A stretch of 64,000 nt of DNA from Streptomyces sp. NBC_00568. GTDB taxonomy: Bacteria > Actinomycetota > Actinomycetes > Streptomycetales > Streptomycetaceae. Positions 21,664 to 29,535 of this stretch are shown piece after piece. The stretch's first letter is position 1. Each line of letters begins with the position of its first letter. Where the stretch lies: the NCBI RefSeq assembly GCF_026341855.1, contig NZ_JAPENW010000001.1, positions 1 to 64,000 of the forward strand. The letters are read 5' to 3'. A program made the translations under genes and the position numbers. Under the pieces are notes generated by a model. It was not told the DNA's origin. It was given only the letters and a program-made list of their open reading frames with translations, and did no database searches.

Positions 21664-22065
21664 GAACTGGCACGTGATAGCTGGGCGCAGGCTGCGCCGG
21701 AGCCACACGCGAACGTAGCTGGGCGCAGGCTGCGCCGGAGCCACACGCGAACGCCGGTCAGGATGTGCCGGAGCTACACACGAACGCGGGGCGCTGGATG
21801 TGCCGGAGTTGCACGCGATCGCCGGGCACAGGATGCGCCCGAGCCACACGCGAGCGTCGGGCGCAAGAGGTGCCCGAGCTACACGCGAACGTCGGGCGCA
21901 AGCAGCTCCCGAGCCACACGCGAACGCCGGGCGCAGGCAGCTCCCGAGCTACACGCGAACGTCGGGCGCAAGAAGCTCCCGAGCTACACGCGAACGTCGG
22001 GCGCAAGAAGCTCCCGAGCCACCCGCGAACGCCGGGCGCAAGAGGTGCCCGAGCTACACGCGGCC
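21664..22065. repeat. Array of about twelve 35-bp imperfect tandem repeats
   Basis: An anchor such as GAGCTACACGCG recurs at 21700, 21738, 21771, 21806, 21841, 21876, 21911, 21946, 21981, 22016 and 22051; the last eight intervals are exactly 35 bases. A more degenerate unit starts at 21664. The period is not a multiple of 3 and all frames are broken, so it is non-coding. The final anchor contains the stop codon of the upstream lipoprotein gene. No unique spacers exist between units, so it is not a CRISPR array. Several units can form a short AGCT-CGGG-AGCT hairpin on the minus strand. Confidence 0.9.
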
Positions 22066-23499
22066 GTCGGCCAGCTTCCATTCGCGGTGCAACGTGCCCA
22101 AGGGGATGGCGCGTTGGAATACGGGCGTGCCGAAGACGGACAGCTGCATCCGCAGGGTGCCCGTCAGGTCGACACCTCCGTAGAGGGCCCAGGCGCCGGT
22201 CGCGGTGGCGTCGGTCTTCGCCGTGGACCCGGTCGCGGTCGCGGCGTCGGCCGAGCCCGCGGCCTCGCCGCGCAAGTACGGCGCCAGGTCGGCGGTGACC
22301 CCGACGGCGCCGTACAGGCCGACCGTGGCTTCCGCGCCGAGGGCCGCCTTCAGCCGCCCCGCCGCGCTGACCGAGGTGTGCACCGGACTGCTCGTCATGT
22401 GCGACTCGTCGACCGGCTTCCACCCCTGGGCAGCGCCGAAGGTGCCACCGGCCTTGAAATCACCCTTCAGGCGCTGTTCGACGTCGACGCTGACGGTTCC
22501 GTCGGCGGCGATCTGGAAGTAGCAGGTCAGATCGAGGTTCACCACGACGGGAATCGGGCCGACCTGGAGCACGGGGTCGGCGTGCAGTTTCGCGAACGCC
22601 ACCCGCTGGGGCCGCGAGGAGGCGGCGGCACGCCCCTTCACCGTCCACTGCGCGTCCCAGTCGCCGGAGACGCCCAGGTACGCGGCACCCGGACCGGAGC
22701 CGGCCCCGTCACCGCCGTAGGAGAAGTCGACGTCGGGCGCGACCTGTACGTACCCGGACACGGACGCGGAGGCCGACGCCGGTGCCTCCGGAGCCGTGGC
22801 CACCTTCGCGCCGACATCGATCCGCAGGCTGCCGAGCGGGACCTTCGCGCCCTCGGGACCGACGTGGACGTCTCCGGCCTTCGCCCAGGAGACCCGTACG
22901 TCCGGCAGCAGTTTCTCGATGTCGAAGGACGCCGGGTCGACGGGGACGGAGCCCTTGGCGTCGTCGTCGCCGAGCAGCGCGTCCAGGGTCGTCGGCGCGG
23001 TCTGCACCTCGGTGCCGTCGCCGTGCTCGCCGATCACCGAGGTCACCTTGGCGAGGAGGCCGTCGGGGGCACCGGGCGCGGGAGCGCTGGCGATGACGTC
23101 TCCCACGGCGGTGCCGCGCGGCTTCGCCGTGCTCCCGGCGGTCGGGGACGGCGACTTCGTCGCGCTTCTGCCCGAACCACCCTTGCCGATGGGCGATATG
23201 ACGGCACGTCGGGTCCTGCTGTCGTAAGAGGCCACCTTGAGCGCGGCCCGGTGGGCCCGGCCGCCGGCCGCGCCCGGACGGGCGACGGCGGTCGAGGTGG
23301 CCGCGGCCTCGGGGGCGGCGGCGACGGCGAGCGGCTGCCCGGTGTCCGTGGTGGCGGAGGCCGAGGCCGCGGCGGGCCGGGCACGGTCGGCCCGGGAGGA
23401 CGACTCCGCGGGACTCGCGGAGCAGCCGGCGGCGAGGAAGAGGGCGGATGCGGCGAGCGCGGGCACGACGGCGCGCGAGGGCCGCTTGCGGATACGCAA
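22054..23499 (-). CDS. Large secreted lipoprotein of unknown function
   Basis: A 481-aa exported protein. The N terminus (MRIRKRPS, hydrophobic core, LAAGC with Cys26) is a lipoprotein signal peptide, so the mature protein is probably anchored on the outer face of the membrane. Residues 27-140 are Ala/Ser/Pro-rich and likely extended through the wall. From about residue 190 the sequence alternates hydrophobic and polar residues as in a beta-rich domain (for example VRVSWAKAGDVHVG, VNLDLTCYFQIAADG, LYGAVGVTADLAPYL). I do not recognise the family. The stop codon lies within the first unit (minus-strand sense) of a tandem repeat array, so the transcript tail would carry the repeats. Confidence 0.8.
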   Translation of the reverse strand: MRIRKRPSRAVVPALAASALFLAAGCSASPAESSSRADRARPAAASASATTDTGQPLAVAAAPEAAATSTAVARPGAAGGRAHRAALKVASYDSRTRRAVISPIGKGGSGRSATKSPSPTAGSTAKPRGTAVGDVIASAPAPGAPDGLLAKVTSVIGEHGDGTEVQTAPTTLDALLGDDDAKGSVPVDPASFDIEKLLPDVRVSWAKAGDVHVGPEGAKVPLGSLRIDVGAKVATAPEAPASASASVSGYVQVAPDVDFSYGGDGAGSGPGAAYLGVSGDWDAQWTVKGRAAASSRPQRVAFAKLHADPVLQVGPIPVVVNLDLTCYFQIAADGTVSVDVEQRLKGDFKAGGTFGAAQGWKPVDESHMTSSPVHTSVSAAGRLKAALGAEATVGLYGAVGVTADLAPYLRGEAAGSADAATATGSTAKTDATATGAWALYGGVDLTGTLRMQLSVFGTPVFQRAIPLGTLHREWKLADGRV

Positions 23500-23573
23500 G
23501 TTCAGTCCTGAGGGGGGTGGGGGGTGGCGTGGGATTACCGGTGGGTAACCAGAGGTGAGGGTGTCATGAACCC

Positions 23574-23590
23574 GTGAAGCCGCGCTTCAC
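23574..23590. terminator. Short hairpin downstream of the hydroxyquinol genes
   Basis: A 7-bp stem GTGAAGC/GCTTCAC with a 3-base loop. It lies between the minus-strand maleylacetate reductase (stop 23772) and the start of the lipoprotein gene (23499), so it could end the former's transcript or sit in the latter's leader. The rest of 23500-23771 holds no supported gene. Confidence 0.35.
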
Positions 23591-23771
23591 GTTTCGACGC
23601 CCGCCGGGGTGATGTACGCCACTCCCACCGGAACGGCCCGATGAGTCGTCAACTGTTCAACTGACCTGCGAGGCAAGCAACATGATGGTACGTCAGCACA
23701 TTCCGGGACGGGGTGCTTCGACGGACCCGGCCGGTCATCTCGTGGCGGCGGCGGAACCGGCTCCAGCGCCC

Positions 23772-24866
23772 CTAGGAGACCTCGCTCCGCGGCTCCCATC
23801 CCTCGAACGCCGCCGTCAGCAGCCCCAGGACGCCGTTCGCGGTGACCTCGCGGGGGTTGGGATAGGACTCGGCGGCGGCCTGTGTCGCCGCCAGGGTCAA
23901 GTCCGTTTCCCTCAGGCCTAGTTCGGCGAGGGTGCGGGGAGCGCCCAGGCCGCCCGCGAGCTCGCGCAGGGCGCGGGGGACGTCGTCGGTGCCCAGGGCG
24001 CGGGACAGCACGGCGATCGCCCGCGGCGCGGCGGCCGCGTTGTAGGCGAGGGCGTACGGGAGGACCACGGTGTGCGTCTCGGCGTGCGGCAGGCCGAAGG
24101 TGCCGCCGAGGACATGGCACAGCTTGTGGTGCAGGCCCATGGTCGTCGCGCCGAGGCAGGCACCGCACAGCCAGGCGCCGTAGAGGGCCCGGCCGCGCGC
24201 CTCCCGATCGGCTGGGGCCGCGGCCACCTCGGGCAGCGCGCCGGCCATCGCCCGTACACCCTCCTCGGCCATCAGGGAGACCAGCGGGGAGGCATCGGGG
24301 GCGTACAGCGACTCGACCGCGTGCGCCAGCGCGTTGACGCCGCTGGTCACCGAGAGCGGGACCGGGAGGCCGAGGGTGAGGTCGGGGTCGTAGACGACAC
24401 AGCGGGGCTGTACGGAGGAGTCGCGGCCGGTGCGCTTGACCCCGCGCTCGGTCAGCCCCCACACGGACGTCATCTCGGAGCCCGAGTAGGTGGACGGGAC
24501 GGCGATCAGCGGCAGGCCGGTGCGCAGCGCGATCGCTTTGCCGAGGCCGATCGCGGAGCCGCCGCCGACGGCGACGCAGCCGTCGGCGCCCGCCGCGCGC
24601 GCCACCTCGACCGCCCGGTCTGCGACCTCCACGGGTACGTGCATCCGGGCGCCGTCGTGCAGGCCGACGCAGCTGTCGCCGAGCGCGTCCGCCACCGATC
24701 GCGCGGCCTCCACGCCCCGGCTCCCGCACACCACGAGGACCCGGTGCAGCCCGAGCCGCGCGGCCTCCCCCGGTGTCGCGGTGACCGAGGCGCCGGGCCG
24801 GAAGACGACCCGGGCGGGCCGGGTCTCGTAGGAGAAGTCGAGCGGAGCGCTCGGTGGGGTGGTCAT
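23772..24866 (-). CDS. Maleylacetate reductase
   Basis: Iron-type alcohol dehydrogenase family enzyme that reduces maleylacetate to 3-oxoadipate with NAD(P)H, the step after hydroxyquinol ring cleavage. The 364-aa protein has an N-terminal Rossmann-like half with VAVGGGSAIGLGKAIA (about residue 98) and VPSTYSGSEMTS, then the helical metal domain with NALAHAVESLYAP and HHKLCHVLGGTFGLPHAETH. The metal ligands of the classical enzyme are partly changed, as usual in maleylacetate reductases. Its ATG overlaps the stop of the dioxygenase gene (ATGA), so the two are co-expressed; the pairing supports the specific call over a generic alcohol dehydrogenase. Confidence 0.92.
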   Translation of the reverse strand: MTTPPSAPLDFSYETRPARVVFRPGASVTATPGEAARLGLHRVLVVCGSRGVEAARSVADALGDSCVGLHDGARMHVPVEVADRAVEVARAAGADGCVAVGGGSAIGLGKAIALRTGLPLIAVPSTYSGSEMTSVWGLTERGVKRTGRDSSVQPRCVVYDPDLTLGLPVPLSVTSGVNALAHAVESLYAPDASPLVSLMAEEGVRAMAGALPEVAAAPADREARGRALYGAWLCGACLGATTMGLHHKLCHVLGGTFGLPHAETHTVVLPYALAYNAAAAPRAIAVLSRALGTDDVPRALRELAGGLGAPRTLAELGLRETDLTLAATQAAAESYPNPREVTANGVLGLLTAAFEGWEPRSEVS

Positions 24867-25726
24867 GCCGGCTCCAGTACGAGTTCGAAGCGGGCGTGCC
24901 GGAAGGGGTTCGCGAGGCCGAACTCCCGTGCCAGGGAGGGATCGTCGGTCTCGGCGAAGTCCTGGACGAGGCTCTTCCTGACGGCGAAGACGGCGTCGGA
25001 GCCGAGATAGGGGCCGCCCGCCACGAAGAGGTGCGTGGTGACGGGGGTGTGGCCCTCGGCCGAGGCGATGAAGTGGATGTGGGCGGGCCGGTAGGGGTGG
25101 CGGCCGGTGGCCCGGAGCAGGGCGCCGACCGGGCCGTCGGTGGGGATCGGGTACGGGCTCGGCACACAGGTGCGGAACCGGAAACGGCCCTCGGCGTCCG
25201 CCGTGAAGAGTCCGCGTCCGTTGCCGGGCGGCTGGACGTCCGGCCGCTGGACGTCGTAGAAGCCCTCACCGTCCGCCTGCCACACGTCGAGGACCGCGCC
25301 GGGCAGCGGGGTGCCGTCCCGGGACAGTACCCGGCCGCTGACCACGCACGGCTCGCCGGTGCCCACCAGGTCGATGGTCGCGCCGAGTTCCCGTACGGGC
25401 GACGCCGTCATGTGGAACGGGCCGAGGACCGTGGACTCCGTCGCGCCCGGGTCACGGTGGCCGTTCAGGGCCTCCACGAGCATGGAGACGCCGAGCACGT
25501 CCGACAGGAGGATGAACTCCTGCCGGGTGTCCGTGCACAGGTGGCCGGTCTCCGTCAGGAAGTCGATGGCGCGCTCCCACTCCCCTGTCGTCGGTCGCGT
25601 CTCGCGGGCGAAGGCGTGCAGGTGGCGGGTGAGCGCGCCGAGCAGCTCGCGCAGTCTCGGGTCGGCCGTCCCCGCGAAGCTGTCGACGACCGCTTCGGTG
25701 ATGTCCGTGGTGAATTCCGTGGCCAT
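24863..25726 (-). CDS. Intradiol ring-cleavage dioxygenase (hydroxyquinol 1,2-dioxygenase type)
   Basis: Non-haem Fe(III) enzyme that opens a 1,2-diol aromatic ring between the hydroxyls to give maleylacetate. The N-terminal catechol-dioxygenase helical domain (residues 1-100) is followed by the beta-sandwich. Ligand candidates are the Tyr in DGEGFYDVQ and the Tyr of HPYRPAHIHF together with the two His of HIHFIASAEGHTPVTTHLF. The partner maleylacetate reductase points to hydroxyquinol as the preferred substrate. I start at ATG 25724-25726, with GGGAG upstream. No hydroxylase that would make hydroxyquinol is in the window. An upstream promoter could lie in the 64-base gap after the MBL gene, or the pair may be read through from it. 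Confidence 0.93.
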   Translation of the reverse strand: MATEFTTDITEAVVDSFAGTADPRLRELLGALTRHLHAFARETRPTTGEWERAIDFLTETGHLCTDTRQEFILLSDVLGVSMLVEALNGHRDPGATESTVLGPFHMTASPVRELGATIDLVGTGEPCVVSGRVLSRDGTPLPGAVLDVWQADGEGFYDVQRPDVQPPGNGRGLFTADAEGRFRFRTCVPSPYPIPTDGPVGALLRATGRHPYRPAHIHFIASAEGHTPVTTHLFVAGGPYLGSDAVFAVRKSLVQDFAETDDPSLAREFGLANPFRHARFELVLEPA

Positions 25727-25790
25727 GCCGCTCCCGTGGTCCCGCCGGTCGTCCTGCCGGGCGTGCACCAGGCTACGAGGCTGCCGGTGC

Positions 25791-26831
25791 TCACAGTTCG
25801 AAGCTGACGAACCCGTCCGCCGCGTCGGGCTCCGGGGCCGTCACCGTGTACGCGAACCGGTTCCTGAGCCCGGCGACGTCCCACATCGCCGCCCGGTCGC
25901 GGTAGTTGAAGACGATGTCCTTCCCGTCGCCGCCGTGCTCCAGGATGCGGGCGACGGCGATCTCGTTGGGGTGGTCGTGCCGTGCGCCGCTGGTGGAGAT
26001 CAGATAGCGGTCGCAGTCGATCAGTCCGAGCAGGTCGTTCGAGAGGTTGTGGTCGCTGCCGTGGTGGGCGACCTTGAGGACGTCGAGGTGGAGCCGGCCG
26101 CCCGCCGCCTCGGCCGGCGCTCGCAGCGAGGCGACCAGCCGGCGGTCGTCCGCGTCGCCGGTGAGCACGATGCGCCGGTCCTCGAACTCGAAGAGCAGGC
26201 CGATGCTGGTGAGGTTCGTCTTCGAGGTGTCCGGCTTGAACGGTGTCGCGGCGAGCTGCTCGACGTTCGGTGCGCCGAAGTGCTCGAAGCCCTCCACCGG
26301 GGGGAGTTCGTCGGGGTCCCGGCCCGGTGTCAGCCCGTTCTTCGCGCATTCGGCGCTCCATACGGGGGCCAGCCGCTCCAGTTGCCCTCGGTCGGGTGAG
26401 AGCACGGTCATCGTGGAACCGTCGTCGAACCAGGCGAGTTCCCGTCCGACCTCGACGCCGCGCCCGCCGAACGCGTCGTTCCAGGGGATCTTCTGGGCCA
26501 GCAGGGCGCTGGTGAGCTTCTCGCCGTCGACCGCGCCGAACCCCTCGGCGTCGAGAAGGTGGTCGAAGCCGTTGAACCAGACGTCCCCGAACTCCACGGA
26601 CCGGTCGGGGTCGTCCAGCAGGGCGAGCACGCCGAGGATGTGGTCCTGGTCGACATGGGTGACCACCAGGAGGTCGACCAGTCCGTCGAGTCCGGCGAGC
26701 ACGGGCTTGACGAGCGGATAGGTTCCCGAGCGGCCGCCGTCGACCAGGATGCGGCGTACGAAGGTGTCGTCGCCGTACTCCAGGAGCAGGCAGTCGCCGT
26801 CCTCACCGGGCATCATCGTGAATCTGATCAT
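25791..26831 (-). CDS. ComEC/Rec2-like metallo-beta-lactamase-fold hydrolase, third gene of caspase operon
   Basis: Stand-alone MBL-fold protein of 346 aa. The N-terminal MIRFTMMPGEDGDCLLLEYG resembles the soluble ComEC/Rec2 domain opening. Metal motifs are His59-V-D-Q-D-His64 (an HxDxDH variant), GDADDR near residue 217 and AHHGSDHN with His256-His257. The ComEC relatives act on DNA in competence, so nuclease or phosphodiesterase activity is the first guess; cyclic nucleotide or small-molecule hydrolysis is possible. There are no transmembrane helices, so it is cytosolic. It follows the unknown middle gene by 48 bases and precedes the hydroxyquinol dioxygenase by 64. I infer it is an effector or modulator within the caspase unit, not a competence protein. 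Confidence 0.85.
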   Translation of the reverse strand: MIRFTMMPGEDGDCLLLEYGDDTFVRRILVDGGRSGTYPLVKPVLAGLDGLVDLLVVTHVDQDHILGVLALLDDPDRSVEFGDVWFNGFDHLLDAEGFGAVDGEKLTSALLAQKIPWNDAFGGRGVEVGRELAWFDDGSTMTVLSPDRGQLERLAPVWSAECAKNGLTPGRDPDELPPVEGFEHFGAPNVEQLAATPFKPDTSKTNLTSIGLLFEFEDRRIVLTGDADDRRLVASLRAPAEAAGGRLHLDVLKVAHHGSDHNLSNDLLGLIDCDRYLISTSGARHDHPNEIAVARILEHGGDGKDIVFNYRDRAAMWDVAGLRNRFAYTVTAPEPDAADGFVSFEL

Positions 26832-26879
26832 CTCGGCCTCCAGGCGAACGGATCCTTGTCGCCCCCACCCGCGGGGCCC

Positions 26880-28163
26880 TCATCGCGATCTCCCGTGCAG
26901 CGACACCACGACGAACGGCTCGCGGGTGTCGACGCGCCAGGAGAGACGGCGGGCCTGATCGAGCCGCGCCGCGCACTCCGGGTCGTCGGGGAACTCGGAG
27001 AGTCCATGGATGAGGCGGCTCAGGCCGAGGGTGAAGACGGGCACCCCTCGGTCGAACGCCTCGACGAGCGCGTCCCGCGCCGCCTGGCGTTCCGTCTCGG
27101 TGTGCGCCCGGCGCAGATGGCGCATGGCCCACAACAGGGACCCGTCGCTCATCCACGCGAAGTCCTGGCGCAGCCGGGACAGCCACGGGTCCCAGCGGTG
27201 CGGCCGGTCGGTCAGTTCGCTGCCGATCAGGACGTAGGCCCCGGCCATGGCGGCGAGCGGGTTCGTCAACTCGTCGTAGAGCATGGCCTCCGCGTCGTGG
27301 ACGAGGGTCGCGGCGGCGTCGAAGGCGCCGCGCACCATGTAGCCGAGGGCGGGTCCCACACGGCTGTCGCGCACGGTCACCGATACGGCGCTGCCGGTCG
27401 GGCTCTGGCGCTCGTTGACGAGGACCTCGATCTGGGCGGTTCCCCAGGGCGCGGGCAGGGTGACGACGTACTCGCTGCCGGCCAGCGAGACGACCAGGAA
27501 CTGCCGCGGTCCGGTGGCCCCCTCGATGCTGGGTTCGCCCCGCTCGTCGACCGGGCCGTCGGGGCCGAAGCGGTAGAGCCTCGCCGCCGCGTCTCCCAGA
27601 TCGAGGCTGGGCACGGAGTGCGGCGCGGAGTGGGCGATCTCGAACACGACCGGCCGCCGGCAGGTTTTCTCTGCCACGTCGAGCATGGTGGCGAACTGCC
27701 AGCTCGACGGCTTCGGGTCGCCGACCCAGGCCGCGTGGCCCGGTTCGACGACCGAGTCCCACTCCCAGACGCCGGAGCGCGACCCCTGGGACCGGGGCAC
27801 CGGAATCGCCTCGCCGTGGTGGTAGTCGCCGTACGACTCGATGTTGCCCATGAGGTACTGCCAGGAGTGCGACGCGTAGGGCGAGCGCGCGGTGCGCAGG
27901 GTCACCCATGTGTCGGTGCCCTCGCGGGCCTCGGCGTCCTTGGTGAGGACGACACCCGAGGGCAGCGTGGCGGTCACGAGGTAGCGCCCGGGTTCGACGG
28001 GGTAGGTGGCCGGCCGCGCCGAGGCACCGCAGGGGAAGAGGACATTGCGGTGGGCGGCTCCGGCGCCGTCGACCGGATAGATGTTGCCGACCACCCTGGC
28101 GCCGTCGGACACATCGTTGTCGTCGAGGCTGAGCGCGACCCGGACGCGCAGCACGGTGTTCAT
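26880..28163 (-). CDS. Unrecognised protein coupled to the caspase gene
   Basis: A 427-aa protein whose family I do not recognise. Residues 1-95 look like a beta-sandwich (VGNIYPVDG, VEPGRYLVTATLPSGVVLTK, then a charged turn and TWVTLR). The middle (100-250) is mixed with a further strand region ending in YVVTLPAPWG and a Ser/Thr-rich segment. The C-terminal 150 residues are helical with paired helices (AAMAGAYVLIGSELTDR, MRHLRRAHTETERQAARDALVEA), resembling solenoid repeats. There is no signal peptide or membrane segment. Its ATG overlaps the caspase stop codon (ATGA), so the two are translated together and probably form a complex. A role as activator, inhibitor or sensor of the caspase is inference. 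Confidence 0.8.
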   Translation of the reverse strand: MNTVLRVRVALSLDDNDVSDGARVVGNIYPVDGAGAAHRNVLFPCGASARPATYPVEPGRYLVTATLPSGVVLTKDAEAREGTDTWVTLRTARSPYASHSWQYLMGNIESYGDYHHGEAIPVPRSQGSRSGVWEWDSVVEPGHAAWVGDPKPSSWQFATMLDVAEKTCRRPVVFEIAHSAPHSVPSLDLGDAAARLYRFGPDGPVDERGEPSIEGATGPRQFLVVSLAGSEYVVTLPAPWGTAQIEVLVNERQSPTGSAVSVTVRDSRVGPALGYMVRGAFDAAATLVHDAEAMLYDELTNPLAAMAGAYVLIGSELTDRPHRWDPWLSRLRQDFAWMSDGSLLWAMRHLRRAHTETERQAARDALVEAFDRGVPVFTLGLSRLIHGLSEFPDDPECAARLDQARRLSWRVDTREPFVVVSLHGRSR

Positions 28164-29332
28164 GGCTTCACCAGCTGCACACGGCGGAAGACCGGCCGTA
28201 CGGTGATGGACTTGGTCCGCACGTCCTGATCGCCGAGCCGTGCCTCGAAGTCGTACTCGCCGAAGCGGAGTTCGATGGCCCACTCGCTCTCCGGGTCCGC
28301 CTCTCCGACGGCTCCGGCCGGGCGCCGCAGCCGCTCGTGGCCGCCCTCGCGGCAGACGAACTCCGCCTCCGCGTTCTCCTGGGCGCGCTCGCAGCCCACG
28401 TACACCGGGACGACGGGCGGGCCGGGCAGCTCGTGCAGGACGAACACGGGCAGTTCTCCGACGGAGGGGACCTGGACACCGGCGACGGCTCCGGCGAACT
28501 GCGGCTGGTGCATGAAGTGGTCGATCGCTTCCAGGAGATGGGCGGTGTTGACCCGCCAGTCGCCCTCGGGGTCGTCGCTGGCCGCCCCGGCGAGGCTCCT
28601 GAGCAGCGCCTCGGTGAACAGGCTCACCTGTCCGGGGCGCGCGTGCGACCGGTCCCCGGCGAGGGTGGCGTAGTACGGGATGTGGAACCGTCTGGGGAGA
28701 TCGAGCGGTCGCGACCCGGCACCGAGCGGCGAGCGTCCGGCGAACCGGGTGCCCGAACTCTCGATCAGCACATCGGAGTTGGACCGGCAGGCGTCGACGA
28801 AGAACACCTGCTGGCCGGCCTTGCACCGCTTGAGTCCGTTCATCAAGGCCGCGAAGTCCAGTGCGCCGTTGAGGGGGTTGTGCCGGTCGGCGAAGATGTC
28901 GGCGGCCAGGAGCGCCATGTCGTCGCCCTGCGAGACGCCGTGTCCGCAGAAGTAGAAGACGAGCCGGTTGTCGACGTGGCTGTCGCCGCGGTCGAACCAC
29001 GCGGTGACCGCGGTGAGGATGTTGTCGATGGTGGCGGCGTCGACGTCGTGCGCGGTGCGGGTGCGGGGGTCGGTGAAGGGTGCCGGTTGTTCCTCGCTCA
29101 ACAACAGGGCGACGCTGCCTAGCGGTCGCGTCGGATCGTTGTACTCGGCCAGCAGCCAGTGCGCGAGGGCGCGTGCGGAGAGCGGGGGCGAGCTGAGCTG
29201 GCGCATCCCGTCCGGGTCCGCCACCGGTGCGTCGCCACCGGCCAGATGCGGATACTTGCCGACGCCGATCACCAGTGCGTGGGTGCGCGGAACACCGGTG
29301 TCCTCTTCGAGGTGGATCACGGAACCGGCCAT
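28160..29332 (-). CDS. Caspase-like (peptidase C14) protein
   Basis: Cysteine peptidase of clan CD, 390 aa. The catalytic dyad is visible: His131 in YFCGHG and Cys182 in FVDACRSN, each after a hydrophobic strand as in the caspase p20 core. The domain starts with THALVIGVGKYPHL. After the core, residues 300-390 form a C-terminal beta-rich domain (PVFVLHELPG, WAIELRFGEYDFEARLGDQDV). Bacterial caspase-like proteins serve in programmed death, anti-phage defence or protein processing. I start at ATG 29330-29332 with GGAGGGG just upstream. A promoter at 29406-29434 would also allow a leaderless start at 29398 that adds 22 residues. It is the first gene of a three-gene operon. Confidence 0.88.
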   Translation of the reverse strand: MAGSVIHLEEDTGVPRTHALVIGVGKYPHLAGGDAPVADPDGMRQLSSPPLSARALAHWLLAEYNDPTRPLGSVALLLSEEQPAPFTDPRTRTAHDVDAATIDNILTAVTAWFDRGDSHVDNRLVFYFCGHGVSQGDDMALLAADIFADRHNPLNGALDFAALMNGLKRCKAGQQVFFVDACRSNSDVLIESSGTRFAGRSPLGAGSRPLDLPRRFHIPYYATLAGDRSHARPGQVSLFTEALLRSLAGAASDDPEGDWRVNTAHLLEAIDHFMHQPQFAGAVAGVQVPSVGELPVFVLHELPGPPVVPVYVGCERAQENAEAEFVCREGGHERLRRPAGAVGEADPESEWAIELRFGEYDFEARLGDQDVRTKSITVRPVFRRVQLVKP

Positions 29333-29405
29333 GGCCCCTCCGGAACCCGACTGAGCCGGAGACTGCCGACGGAGCCAAGAACCGCCCACCGACAGCATTT
29401 CCTTT

Positions 29406-29434
29406 ATTATATTTCTGGACGCTCTTTATGTCCT
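29406..29434 (-). promoter_or_regulatory. Strong sigma70-type promoter with overlapping dyad for the caspase operon
   Basis: Read on the minus strand: -35 AGGACA (29434-29429), exactly 17 bases, then a consensus -10 TATAAT (29411-29406). The surrounding 29394-29460 is strikingly AT-rich for this genome. A dyad, TCAGGAC-N9-GTCCAGA (29436-29414, one mismatch), lies between and over the -35 and would suit a repressor. The predicted transcription start is near 29398-29399. Confidence 0.7.
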
Positions 29435-29535
29435 GATATGCCCCGTCTTATTCCTTGCTCGTTTCTCGGCCCGTCCCCCGGCCCTCCCCTCTGGCCCATC
29501 GGGATCGCGACCGATCGGTGAACGTGAGGCCCGGC

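Noticed and set aside
21664..22065. CRISPR array
   Set aside because: The 35-bp units abut each other without unique spacers, drift gradually and have no cas genes nearby.
22205..23548. Plus-strand ORFs opposite the lipoprotein
   Set aside because: Arg/Pro-rich frame shadows; the minus strand has a signal peptide with lipobox and a continuous 481-codon frame.
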